A stretch of 32,015 bases of DNA from Acidobacteriota bacterium (lineage in GTDB: Bacteria > Acidobacteriota > Terriglobia > Terriglobales > Acidobacteriaceae), in NCBI GenBank assembly GCA_013285705.1, contig JABDHA010000047.1:1-32015 (forward strand). The letters are read 5' to 3'. Made by a program: the position numbers and the translations under genes. The number at the start of each line of letters is the position of its first letter. The stretch's first letter is position 1. Below the pieces are notes generated by a model. That model saw only the letters and a list, made by a program, of their open reading frames with translations, was not told the DNA's origin and did not search any database. Of this stretch, positions 24,482 to 32,015 are shown in pieces.

Positions 24482-25573
24482 CTACAAATGAAATAGGCGA
24501 TCCGCTCCTACGACGAGTCCAAGTGTGATGAGAGCTATCGCCACTTCTCCCACTGCGCCGACAATAAATGGCCGGACACCCTGCTTGCCCAGCTCGCGGA
24601 AGCTGGTACGCAGCCCCACGCCGGCAAAGGTGAGCAGGAAGGCCCAGCGCGACAGGTTGCCCAGCGTCCCCAGCTGGGGTTTGGTGAAGAAGCCGATAGT
24701 CGCAAGCAGCGAGATGAGCAGGAAGCCGAGCACAAACTTCGGAAATTTCTTCCAGAGGAATGCGCCCTTGTTGGTGATTTCCGCAGCCTGCCCCTTTGAT
24801 GCCCAGTAGATCGCATAGCCGAGCACGACGAAGCCGATGAGCGCGTTGCGGCAGGTCTTGGCCAGGACGGCGAATTTGCCTGCTGCGTCGGAATAGATCG
24901 CGCCGGCAGCGGTTGCCTCGGCCGTATTATCGACCGCGAGACCAGTCCATAGACCGTAGGCATGGTCGCTCAGATGCAGAGCGTGCCCAACCAGCGGGAA
25001 GACGAAGAGTGAAATCGCGCCCAGAGCGAGAATCGCGGCGATCGCATAGGATGAGTCTTCCTCGTCGGCATCGATCGCTCCCTGTGTCGCGATAATGGCC
25101 GAGACGCCGCAGACCGACGATCCAACGGCCAGCAGCGTGATGAGCTTAGGCGGGAGTTTGAAACCTCGCCCCAGGTAGGTCATGAACGTCAATGCCAAAG
25201 CCAATTCGATGAAGACAAGAATGAGGCTGATGCCGCCCAGGCGCAGGATGTCGCCAAGAATAAAGCGCGCACCGAGCAGGACGATTCCAGCCTTGAGCCA
25301 GAATTCGTAGGTGGCAACGCCGGGACGAAAAATCTCCGGCACGCCCACGGTGTTGGCGATAACGAGGCCGATCACAATGGCCCAGAGCACATACTCAATA
25401 TTGGGCAAAACAAGATGATGCGCCTTGCCGTAGTGCGCGATGAACTGCTCGATGAACTTGCCGGCACACCCGACGGCGATGAGCAGAAGCACTCCGGGAA
25501 TGAGGCGAAAGAAGCCCATGCTATTCGAGCGCGCGGCTGTGTGCGTCTGAGGAAGTGCAGCAGAACTTGCCAT
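24482..25573 (-). CDS. YeiH-type putative sulfate exporter (UPF0324)
   Basis: A 363-residue inner-membrane protein with about ten hydrophobic helices. Family marks are WLKAGIVLLGARFILGDIL, AVGSSVCGVSAIIATQGAID followed by ADEEDSSYAIA, GLWTGLAVDNTAEATAAG and the C-terminal LTFAGVGLRTSFREL. This matches the YeiH/PF03601 family, often called putative sulfate exporters; transport of sulfate or sulfite-type anions is suggested but weakly proven. ATG 25573 is chosen because AAGGGA precedes it closely; the frame stays open upstream without conserved sequence. It follows a 37-codon membrane ORF by 16 bases, so the two are likely one operon. Confidence 0.87.
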   Translation of the reverse strand: MASSAALPQTHTAARSNSMGFFRLIPGVLLLIAVGCAGKFIEQFIAHYGKAHHLVLPNIEYVLWAIVIGLVIANTVGVPEIFRPGVATYEFWLKAGIVLLGARFILGDILRLGGISLILVFIELALALTFMTYLGRGFKLPPKLITLLAVGSSVCGVSAIIATQGAIDADEEDSSYAIAAILALGAISLFVFPLVGHALHLSDHAYGLWTGLAVDNTAEATAAGAIYSDAAGKFAVLAKTCRNALIGFVVLGYAIYWASKGQAAEITNKGAFLWKKFPKFVLGFLLISLLATIGFFTKPQLGTLGNLSRWAFLLTFAGVGLRTSFRELGKQGVRPFIVGAVGEVAIALITLGLVVGADRLFHL

Positions 25574-25589
25574 ATGCGTCCCTTCTGCC

Positions 25590-25703
25590 CTACCAGGGCA
25601 CCGTTTTGAGGATGCCGATACGAACGAGCAGGGCAAGAGCGAGCGAGAGCAAAACAGCCCAGCTATCAAGAGAGAGAAGACGACTCTTTGTGGGAGGAGT
25701 CAT
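25590..25703 (-). CDS. Small single-span membrane protein before the exporter
   Basis: ATG 25703 to TAG 25590 encodes 37 residues with one hydrophobic helix (SWAVLLSLALALLVRIGI) and an end reading LKTVPW. The WAVLLSLALALL...VPW pattern resembles the first membrane segment (W-A-V-W-x-G-L) found fused at the N-terminus of longer YeiH-family proteins. A GGAG lies about nine bases before the ATG. It ends 16 bases before the exporter start, whose ribosome-binding site falls in between. It is probably a separate N-terminal helix or accessory subunit of the exporter. The length makes chance possible. Confidence 0.55.
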   Translation of the reverse strand: MTPPTKSRLLSLDSWAVLLSLALALLVRIGILKTVPW

Positions 25704-26163
25704 AAACACGTGCTCCGATCAAAAAGACAATGGTGATTGGGATTTTCAGGAAAGACGAGGAGAGACTAGCGACAACAACAGCGGTGCATGCAGCGGAAGG
25801 AGGCGGGTTGGGCGTAGGCTTGCATGCTTTGGATATGTTGTACCACTAGCGGCGGGAAAACAAAAGCTCCGTTCTGTGCGGGGCCGGTTCTTAGCGAATG
25901 GACAACTAGGGCAAACGAACCACGACGCCGGTGCTGATCGTTTTAGGATGAAAGCTTTGATTCATACTGGAAAATCCACTATAGGAAAACTCTGCAACCC
26001 GCCAGTCAATGTGCGGAAAAAATGGTGAGATCAGCCCCGACAAGCAACTGATATTCAGCCGCCGTTGTATTGGTGCGCGCCGTTCCCCGTCAACATTCAA
26101 CCTTTAGGAAGAGAAGAGCGATGCGCATTTAGTTTTTAATTCCTGATCATTGCAGCATAGAAA
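25704..26163. other. 460-base intergenic stretch without a convincing gene
   Basis: This stretch holds only short or weak frames on both strands, none with a good start and recognisable protein. Any promoter for the exporter operon should lie in 25704-25850, but no clear -35/-10 pair was found. The short repeat GCATGC occurs twice (near 25786 and 25822). It may be decayed coding DNA. Confidence 0.4.
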
Positions 26164-26195
26164 GAGCCGCACATCTTTAGATGTGCGGCTCCATT
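26164..26195. terminator. Bidirectional-looking terminator after korB
   Basis: GAGCCGCACATC (26164-26175) and GATGTGCGGCTC (26180-26191) form a perfect 12-bp stem with loop TTTA. On the plus strand CATTTTTC follows; on the minus strand TTTCT follows. It lies 37 bases after the korB stop. Confidence 0.85.
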
Positions 26196-26227
26196 TTTCA
26201 CTGCAGATAGCTGCGAATGTTAAAGCG

Positions 26228-27277
26228 CTACCTCAGCTTTGCCATGATCTCGTCGAGCACCTGCTTTGAGGGGCGCGTGCGCTCCTGAGTCAGGGTCGCC
26301 AGCGGCTCGTCAACCATGTTCAGCATCTCGGTAAAGCTCGGCTTCTGCGTGTCGATGTAGAAGACGCCTGTAAGCACTTCGCCCTTTTCGTGCGCTTCCA
26401 TCAGAGCCTTCACAGCAGTAACGCGGCTGGTGGGGTTGTAGTCCTCATGCAGCTTGCGCAGACGCATATGCGAGCCATCGTGCATGGTCACGTCGTACGT
26501 CGAGCCTTCGTCGTAATCGATGGCGATGTCCTCGAAGTGCGGCACGAAACCCACTTCGCTGATCGCTTCCTCGTGCTCCTGCATGTACTTGTAGCTCTTG
26601 GTCGAGCCTTCGTGATCGTTGAAGGTGACGCAAGGCGAAATGACATCGAGCATCACCGTTCCCTTGTGTGCGAGCGCCGCTTTCAACATGGCCAGGAGTT
26701 GCTTTTTATCACCGGAAAACGAGCGGCCCACGAAAGTCGCGCCCAGTTGGACGGCGAGCGTGCAGGTGTCAATGGCCGGAAGATCGTTGATGACGCCGGT
26801 CTTCAGCGTCGAGCCGATATCGGCAGTCGCCGAGAACTGGCCCTTGGTAAGACCGTAAACGCCGTTGTCTTCAATGATGTAGATGAGCGGCAGGTTGCGG
26901 CGCAGCAGGTGTACGAACTGCCCCATGCCAATCGAAGCCGTATCGCCGTCGCCGGAGACTCCGAGCGCTGTCATCGTCTTGTTGCCAAGCAGCGCACCCG
27001 TAGCAACCGAGGGCATACGTCCGTGGACGCTGTTGAAGCTGTGTGCGCGCGACAGGAAGTAAGCTGGGCTCTTCGACGAGCAGCCGATGCCGGAGAGCTT
27101 CATCACGCGCTCAGGCTGTACGCCCATTTCATACAACGCGTCGATGATGCGCTCGGAAATGGCGTTATGTCCACAGCCGGCGCAGAGCGTTGTCTTGCCG
27201 CCACGGTAGTCGAGAATCGGAAGCCCGAGGCGGTTTACTTTCGGCGCGGGAGTGGGTGTTGCGGTCGTCGTAGCCAT
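26228..27277 (-). CDS. korB: 2-oxoacid:ferredoxin oxidoreductase, beta (TPP) subunit
   Basis: A 349-residue TPP-binding subunit. Landmarks are TTLCAGCGHN (29-38), LSGIGCSSKSPAY, the TPP/Mg motif GDGDTASIGMGQF (109-121) with EDNGVYGLTKGQ (136-147), and DVISPCVTFNDHEGSTKSY. It works with the alpha/gamma subunit next to it to decarboxylate a 2-oxoacid, transferring electrons to ferredoxin and acetyl/succinyl to CoA. The gene structure (fused gamma-alpha plus short beta) is that of 2-oxoglutarate:ferredoxin oxidoreductase (Kor), though a pyruvate-type enzyme is not excluded. The ATG overlaps the korA stop by one base (TAATG). The first 13 residues are Thr/Pro-rich and poorly conserved. Confidence 0.93.
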   Translation of the reverse strand: MATTTATPTPAPKVNRLGLPILDYRGGKTTLCAGCGHNAISERIIDALYEMGVQPERVMKLSGIGCSSKSPAYFLSRAHSFNSVHGRMPSVATGALLGNKTMTALGVSGDGDTASIGMGQFVHLLRRNLPLIYIIEDNGVYGLTKGQFSATADIGSTLKTGVINDLPAIDTCTLAVQLGATFVGRSFSGDKKQLLAMLKAALAHKGTVMLDVISPCVTFNDHEGSTKSYKYMQEHEEAISEVGFVPHFEDIAIDYDEGSTYDVTMHDGSHMRLRKLHEDYNPTSRVTAVKALMEAHEKGEVLTGVFYIDTQKPSFTEMLNMVDEPLATLTQERTRPSKQVLDEIMAKLR

Positions 27278-29130
27278 TAGATAATTCCCTCCTGCAGCAC
27301 GAACTCATCGGTGACGGAACGCGCGTCGATTGGCAAGCCGTTGAAGTGGCGGATGGAGCGCAGCTTCACCGCATCTTCCGCAGGCAGATCGAGCTTCAGC
27401 AGGCTCAGCATCTGCGCATCGCGGTTCTGCTCCACGATGTAAACGTGGTCGTGTGAAGCAACGAACTCGTGCACTTCCTTCGTGAACGGGAAAGCGCGGA
27501 TGCGAAGATAGTCGGTCTCGACGCCGTATTCCTTCTTGAGCTGATCGCGGCTTTCGAGCACTGCGAAGTCCGATGTACCGAAGGCGATGATGCCAACCTT
27601 CGACTTCCCTGTCTGCACGACGATGGGGTGCGGAACAAGTGTGCGCGCCGTCTCAAACTTGCGGTTCAGGCGCTCCATCAGGTTCTGGTAATCGTCCGGA
27701 CGCTCCGTGTAGAGAGCCTTTTCATTGTGCCCGCTGCCACGCGTGAAGTAGGCAGCCTTCGGGTGATCCGTGCCAGGCAGCGTGCGATATGGAATCGCAT
27801 CGCCATCCACATCCTTGTACCGGCCAAATTCGCCCAGGCGCTTCAGATCGTCCGCAGTCAGAACTTTGCCGCGGTCGAGCGGCTTCTCCGGATAATCGAA
27901 CGGCTCGGACATCCAGTTATTCATGCCGAGATCGAGATCGCTGACAACGAAGACCGGAGTCTGCAACCGCTCGGAGAGATCGAAGGCTGCGATCGCGAAC
28001 TCGTAGCACTCCTTCACGCTGCCGGGCAGCAGCATGACGTGCTTGGTGTCGCCGTGCGAAAGATAAGCGATCGAGAGCAGATCGGCCTGCGCCGTGCGCG
28101 TGGGCAATCCGGTAGAAGGGCCGACTCGCTGAATGTCGAAGATGACGCCAGGCAGCTCAGCAAAGTAGCCGAGGCCTGCGAATTCCGCCATGAGCGAGAT
28201 GCCAGGACCGGAGGTCGCCGTCATGGAGCGTGCACCTGACCAGCCTGCGCCGAGCACCATGCCGACAGCAGCCAGCTCGTCCTCAGCCTGCACAACAGCG
28301 AACGTCGCCTTGCCATCCGGCTCGACGCGATATTTCTTCAGGTAATCGATGAGCTGTTCTACGACCGACGAAGACGGCGTGATCGGATACCACGTCACCA
28401 CCGTGACGCCCGCGAACATCGCGCCCAGCGCTGCAGCGGCGTTGCCGTCGATGATGATCTTGCCTTCGGTCGCGTGCATGCGTTCAAGCACATACGGATC
28501 ATGCTTGGTCAAAGATTCAGCGGCATAGTTGTATCCAGCCTGCACAGCAGCCCAGTTCAGATCGGCGGCCTTCTGCTTCTTCGCAAACTGGCGGCGGAGC
28601 GCGGCTTCGACAGCCGTCATGTCAAACGACAGAAGCTGCGCCGCAACGCCAACGTAAATCATGTTCTTGACCAGCTTGCGCAGACGAGCTTCCGGACATA
28701 CAGCAGCAGTCAGCTTATCGAATGGAACGGGATAACAGGCAACGTCATCGCGATACTGCTTGAGGTTCTGCGCCTCTTCGTAAATGGCGACTGCGCCTGC
28801 TGGCAGCGAGAGAATATCTTCCTTCGCCGTCTCCGCATTCATCGCAATCAGAATGTCGATTTCTTTTTTGCGGGCGACGTAGCCGTTCTTGCTGGCGCGA
28901 ATGGTATACCAGGTGGGCAGGCCTGCAATATTCGACGGAAAGAGGTTTTTGCCGCTGACCGGAATTCCCATGCCGAAAATGCTCTTGAGCAGCACGCTGT
29001 TGGCGGACTGCGATCCTGATCCATTGACGGTAGCTACCTGGATGCTGAAGTCGTTGATTACACGCTTGGAAGCGTCGTGTGCAGATGCGCTTGAGGCTTG
29101 CTGGCCTAGCGCAACATCTCCTGTCGCCAT
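27277..29130 (-). CDS. korA: 2-oxoacid:ferredoxin oxidoreductase, fused gamma-alpha subunit
   Basis: A 617-residue protein joining a gamma domain (about 25-215, with NSVLLKSIFGMGIPVSGKN and WYTIRASKNGY) to an alpha domain (about 225-617). The alpha domain has GNAAAALGAMFAGVTVVTWY, PITPSSSVVEQL, EDELAAVGMVLGAGWSGAR and TATSGPGISLMAE. A gamma-alpha fusion is typical of KorA-type enzymes. It supplies the CoA-binding part of the complex and is co-translated with korB. AAGGGA lies about ten bases before ATG. The promoter with a perfect TATAAT and a palindrome is 29159-29188, so the two genes are probably a single regulated operon. Role: reductive or oxidative TCA branch and reduced-ferredoxin supply. 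Confidence 0.93.
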   Translation of the reverse strand: MATGDVALGQQASSASAHDASKRVINDFSIQVATVNGSGSQSANSVLLKSIFGMGIPVSGKNLFPSNIAGLPTWYTIRASKNGYVARKKEIDILIAMNAETAKEDILSLPAGAVAIYEEAQNLKQYRDDVACYPVPFDKLTAAVCPEARLRKLVKNMIYVGVAAQLLSFDMTAVEAALRRQFAKKQKAADLNWAAVQAGYNYAAESLTKHDPYVLERMHATEGKIIIDGNAAAALGAMFAGVTVVTWYPITPSSSVVEQLIDYLKKYRVEPDGKATFAVVQAEDELAAVGMVLGAGWSGARSMTATSGPGISLMAEFAGLGYFAELPGVIFDIQRVGPSTGLPTRTAQADLLSIAYLSHGDTKHVMLLPGSVKECYEFAIAAFDLSERLQTPVFVVSDLDLGMNNWMSEPFDYPEKPLDRGKVLTADDLKRLGEFGRYKDVDGDAIPYRTLPGTDHPKAAYFTRGSGHNEKALYTERPDDYQNLMERLNRKFETARTLVPHPIVVQTGKSKVGIIAFGTSDFAVLESRDQLKKEYGVETDYLRIRAFPFTKEVHEFVASHDHVYIVEQNRDAQMLSLLKLDLPAEDAVKLRSIRHFNGLPIDARSVTDEFVLQEGII

Positions 29131-29158
29131 TGGGCGAAGTTCCCTTCGAGTGGAGGTC

Positions 29159-29188
29159 GAAAGATGTGATCTTTCACTCTTTATTATA
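29159..29188 (-). promoter_or_regulatory. korAB promoter with start-site palindrome
   Basis: On the minus strand a perfect TATAAT is at 29188-29183; no good -35 box is seen at 16-18 bases. GAAAGAT-GTG-ATCTTTC (29159-29175), a perfect 7-3-7 palindrome, begins about eight bases downstream of the -10 box and would cover the transcription start. This fits repressor control, or an activated promoter without a -35. Confidence 0.55.
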
Positions 29189-29307
29189 GACAGCGCGCAG
29201 CTAAAACCCGCGCCTTGCGTACCTCAATGGACAATATCGTCAGCGAGTGGCGCGTATCACCGATTGAACGGTAGCTCACTTACATAAAAATAAGTGATGA
29301 GCAGCGC

Positions 29308-30366
29308 TTAGTGCCGCACATCTATCATCAATTGTGTGAGATGCGCCTTCTCCTCTGCATTCAGCGGAAGCAGCGGCACGCGCGGGCGCCCACCGTAGTA
29401 GCCGTTCAGCTCGCACGCATACTTCACGCCGGGAATGCCGTACGTTCCAACCACAGCGCGCGATGCTTCAATAATGCGCTGCTGCTTGTCAGCGGCCAGC
29501 TTCGGATCGTTCTCTTTCCACGCCGTGTAGATTTCCTGGCACGCCTGCGGAGCACATGAGGCAAATGCCAGCACCGCGCCCGTCACTCCCACGCCTAAGG
29601 CTTCATGCAGATTGTCGGCCGAGCCACTCAGTACCTGGAAGCCAACTTCTTTCACGCGCGTGGCAACTTTCGGCTTTGGCGGAGGAACAGCGATCGCCGT
29701 GGCCTTTGCACCAAGCGTTTCGGCGGATACGAATGTAGAAGCCTCGAGCGGTTGATCGAGCAGCATGCGATTGGTGAACGCCGCAAAAACATTGGTGACA
29801 GCGATGGCGCGCTTCGGTGCGGAGCGCGTCGCCTCGACAACCTTCGCCAGTTGCGCAATATTACCGGTCGAATCCTTGAGCCCGATGATGTTCGGGTGCT
29901 GCGCCAGCTCCGCAATCACTTCCACCGGCAGATCATAGTGCGTGAACTTGGGTATGTTGTAGAGCACGACCGGCAGCGGTGAGCGGTCGGCAACCATGCG
30001 GAAATAGGTCAGCATTTCGAGCGAGCGCATCTGCGGGCTGTAGTAGTTCGGCGTGCGCACCAGCACCGCATCGTAATTCTGCGTCGCGGCGAACTCTGCC
30101 AGCTTCAGCGTTTCCAGCGCGCTCTCACGCGTCACTCCAGCGAGAAGGACTTTTTCCGCAGCCGCAGCCTCGCGTGCCACACGCAGTACCTCGCGCGTCT
30201 CATCGTCGCCGAGCATCACCGCCTCGCCGGTCGAGCCAAGCACGACAATGCCCGCAATGGGCGTGCGTGAATAGCGATCCATATTGTGTTCGAGCTTGCG
30301 GAGGTAGAGGCGGCCGTCCGGATAGAACGGCGTGGTCACAGCAGAGAAGATGCCTTCGAGCAGCAT
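29308..30366 (-). CDS. DapA-family (dihydrodipicolinate synthase/N-acetylneuraminate lyase) protein
   Basis: A 352-residue class I aldolase-fold lyase. It has GIFSAVTTPF, GSTGEAVML (44-52, the pyruvate-carboxylate-binding loop), Y136 in LYNIPKFT and the Schiff-base K164 in IIGLKDSTGN. Classical DapA proteins are about 290-300 residues; here about 50 extra residues (about 185-240, with a PPPKPK stretch) lie between the Schiff-base Lys and the VLSGSADNL segment. It condenses or cleaves pyruvate with an aldehyde; whether this is lysine biosynthesis or a sugar-acid aldolase is not clear from sequence. ATG 30366 has no strong ribosome-binding site. It lies between the secA terminator and korA on the same strand. 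Confidence 0.87.
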   Translation of the reverse strand: MLLEGIFSAVTTPFYPDGRLYLRKLEHNMDRYSRTPIAGIVVLGSTGEAVMLGDDETREVLRVAREAAAAEKVLLAGVTRESALETLKLAEFAATQNYDAVLVRTPNYYSPQMRSLEMLTYFRMVADRSPLPVVLYNIPKFTHYDLPVEVIAELAQHPNIIGLKDSTGNIAQLAKVVEATRSAPKRAIAVTNVFAAFTNRMLLDQPLEASTFVSAETLGAKATAIAVPPPKPKVATRVKEVGFQVLSGSADNLHEALGVGVTGAVLAFASCAPQACQEIYTAWKENDPKLAADKQQRIIEASRAVVGTYGIPGVKYACELNGYYGGRPRVPLLPLNAEEKAHLTQLMIDVRH

Positions 30367-30417
30367 GAATCTATTCTAAAGGCTTGCTATCGATTGGCGC
30401 TGTGTAGTGATAAATCA

Positions 30418-30464
30418 AAATGAAAGCCGTCATTCTGACGACCTGAAGGGTCAGAATGACGGCT
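30418..30464 (-). terminator. secA terminator with GTCATTCTGA-type inverted repeat
   Basis: AGCCGTCATTCTGAC (30425-30439) is exactly mirrored at 30450-30464, a 15-bp stem with a 10-base loop. On the minus strand TTTCATTTTG follows, so it can end the secA transcript. The GTCATTCTGAC/GTCAGAATGAC core looks like a widespread bacterial intergenic repeat. Confidence 0.75.
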
Positions 30465-30490
30465 GATCTATCGCTATCTTGAAAACTGTT

Positions 30491-32015
30491 CTAAGCCTCG
30501 TTCACGCCATGGCACTTCTTGTACTTCTTGCCCGATCCGCAGGGGCAAGGATCGTTGCGGCCGACCTTGTCACCCGTTCTGCGCTGCGCCGGAGCTTCCG
30601 CGCTGGCGCTGCCGGCCATACGCGCATGTTCTAGCTCACGCCGCTTCTTGCGCTCGAACTCTTTCTCGATTTCGTCAATCGTCGTCGAAGGCTGACGTGT
30701 CGGAATCGGGACTACAGGCCGTTCCGCGACGGCCACGGCGGATTGACCATGCTCCAGGCTCGCTTCTGCCGAAGAAACCGCAGGCGCTGCCGGAATCGCA
30801 GGACGCGAACGCGATGGGATCACCAGCGGCTGGCCATCCGGCCCGACAATCTGCATCAGGAAGAGATAGCGCACGGTGTCTTCCTGGAAGCGCGCCATCA
30901 TCTCCTCAAACATGTCGAAGGATTCCTTCTTGTAGGCCACCAGCGGATCCTGCTGGGCGTAGCCGCGCAGACCAATGCCTTCTTTCAGGTGGTCCATGTT
31001 CAGCAGGTGATCTTTCCATAAACCGTCGAGCACGCTGAGCATGATCATGCGCTCGTGGAAGCGCATGGCCTTGTCGCCAATGACCTGTTCCTTCGCCTCG
31101 TAGCGATCTTTCAAGCGCTCGAAGAGCGTTTCGCCCAGTTCGTGGCGCGTCATCTCGTTCAGAGCGATGCCTTCGGCATCCGCATCCAGTCCGAAATGCG
31201 AGATGAGCTTGCTCTTCAGCGTATTCAAATCCCACTGGTCAGGGTGCTGCTTCTCAGGTGCCGACTCATCGAGCAGCAGGCTCAGAATGTTGGCGACATA
31301 ATCCTCGACGATCAGCTCTTTCTGATCGAGTCCTTCAAGCAGCTGGTGACGCAGTCCATAGACGGCCTCGCGCTGCTTGTTCATCACGTCGTCGTATTCG
31401 AGTAGGTGTTTACGAGCTTCGAAGTTCTGCGACTCAACAGCCTTCTGTGCCGCTTCGATGCGCTTCGAGATCATGCGTGATTCAATCGGCACGCCCTCTT
31501 CCATGCCAAGGCGCTGGAGCAATGTGCCAACCCACTCCTTGGCGAAGATGCGCATCAGGTCGTCTTCAAGCGACAGATAGAAACGCGATGCGCCCGGATC
31601 GCCCTGGCGTCCTGCGCGTCCGCGCAGCTGGTTGTCGATACGCCGCGACTCATGCCGCTCGGTGCCAAGGATGTGCAGGCCGCCTGCAGCAATCACCGCC
31701 TCATGCTCTTTTGCCGTGCTCGCCGCGTAGGCAGCATAGGCCTGGTCCCAGACCTGCTGTGTTGTCTCGAATTCCTGTCCCTGGTAGTAGAAGCGGAACA
31801 TGCCCGGCGCTGCCATTGGATTGAGCGCGCCTTCGGCCACGCTGATTGCGCGCGCTGCACCCTTCTTGACCAAATCCTGCTTCGCGACAAACTCAGCGTT
31901 ACCGCCAAGAAGAATGTCTGTGCCGCGGCCTGCCATGTTGGTCGCGATGGTGACCATACCCAGACGGCCCGCCTGCGCGACAATCTCCGCTTCGCGCTCG
32001 TGGAACTTGGCGTTC
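30491..32015 (-). CDS. secA: Preprotein translocase ATPase SecA (C-terminal part)
   Basis: The frame continues to the right edge, giving the last 507 or so residues. The first visible stretch is [17 protein letters not shown], then [18 protein letters not shown] (helicase motif V), [20 protein letters not shown] (motif VI), the helical scaffold region with [19 protein letters not shown] and [20 protein letters not shown]. The end is the zinc-binding SEC-C tail [16 protein letters not shown] (Cys-x-Cys-x8-Cys-His), which contacts SecB and lipids. SecA drives export of unfolded proteins through SecYEG. An Ala/Pro-rich linker before the tail is normal. The N-terminal nucleotide-binding half is outside the window. 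Confidence 0.97.
   Translation of the reverse strand, partial: NAKFHEREAEIVAQAGRLGMVTIATNMAGRGTDILLGGNAEFVAKQDLVKKGAARAISVAEGALNPMAAPGMFRFYYQGQEFETTQQVWDQAYAAYAASTAKEHEAVIAAGGLHILGTERHESRRIDNQLRGRAGRQGDPGASRFYLSLEDDLMRIFAKEWVGTLLQRLGMEEGVPIESRMISKRIEAAQKAVESQNFEARKHLLEYDDVMNKQREAVYGLRHQLLEGLDQKELIVEDYVANILSLLLDESAPEKQHPDQWDLNTLKSKLISHFGLDADAEGIALNEMTRHELGETLFERLKDRYEAKEQVIGDKAMRFHERMIMLSVLDGLWKDHLLNMDHLKEGIGLRGYAQQDPLVAYKKESFDMFEEMMARFQEDTVRYLFLMQIVGPDGQPLVIPSRSRPAIPAAPAVSSAEASLEHGQSAVAVAERPVVPIPTRQPSTTIDEIEKEFERKKRRELEHARMAGSASAEAPAQRRTGDKVGRNDPCPCGSGKKYKKCHGVNEA

Noticed and set aside
25555..26028. A 157-codon plus-strand frame between the exporter and korB
   Set aside because: It begins inside the antisense of the exporter's non-coding extension, has no ribosome-binding site and a low-complexity Arg/Ser composition.
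25906..26100. A 64-codon minus-strand frame in the same gap
   Set aside because: It has no Shine-Dalgarno sequence and no recognisable pattern; it is too weak to call a gene.
26390..28239. Long plus-strand open frames opposite korA and korB (for example 26390-27280 and 27469-28239)
   Set aside because: They are complements of high-GC genes with clear protein motifs, and their products match no family.

Overview
The window looks like chromosomal DNA of an Acidobacteriota species, most likely of the Terriglobales type (Terriglobus, Edaphobacter, Granulicella, Acidobacterium). This rests on the family mix: a bacterial hopanoid/squalene set (hpnA, G, C, D, E), a fused 2-oxoacid:ferredoxin oxidoreductase, TonB-like and acidobacterial-style secreted proteins, plant-polysaccharide hydrolases, and moderately high GC by eye. 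No phage, insertion sequence, CRISPR array, tRNA or rRNA was seen.

Layout. 1-1007 (+): the tail of an unidentified gene, a terminator, then two coupled half-size EamA-type membrane proteins. 1004-10088 (-): one tightly packed operon reading hpnA-hpnG-MDR dehydrogenase-MDR dehydrogenase-hpnC-hpnD-hpnE-GH15. HpnC, D and E turn farnesyl diphosphate into squalene. HpnG and probably HpnA and the dehydrogenases act on the hopanoid side chain. The cyclase (shc/hpnF) and hpnH are not in the window. 10335-12996: a TetR regulator divergent from an SDR and an aldo/keto reductase, with two palindromic operators on the SDR promoter. 13040-13596: a hexapeptide acetyltransferase that seems frameshifted near its N-terminus. 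13672-17248 (-): a secreted GH27 enzyme with two carbohydrate-binding modules, and a secreted esterase-fold protein that has lost its catalytic Ser and apparently its His. 17570-21082: a small conserved protein, then groES-groEL behind a promoter with a degenerate CIRCE and a second unexplained palindrome. After groEL there is a frameshifted TonB-like gene flanked by a second, decayed copy of the groEL 3' end. 21103-25703: a methyltransferase, a secreted protein made of two tandem copies of one domain, an SDR without its catalytic Ser, and a YeiH-type exporter preceded by a 37-residue membrane ORF. 26228-30366 (-): korAB and a DapA-family lyase with an internal insertion. 30491-32015 (-): the C-terminal part of SecA.

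The most interesting items are the two dehydrogenases inside the hopanoid operon (candidates for an unassigned side-chain reduction), the groEL-tail duplication around a foreign-looking gene, the extra palindrome upstream of groESL, and the active-site-less esterase. All functional statements come from reading motifs and family resemblance; no database search was run.
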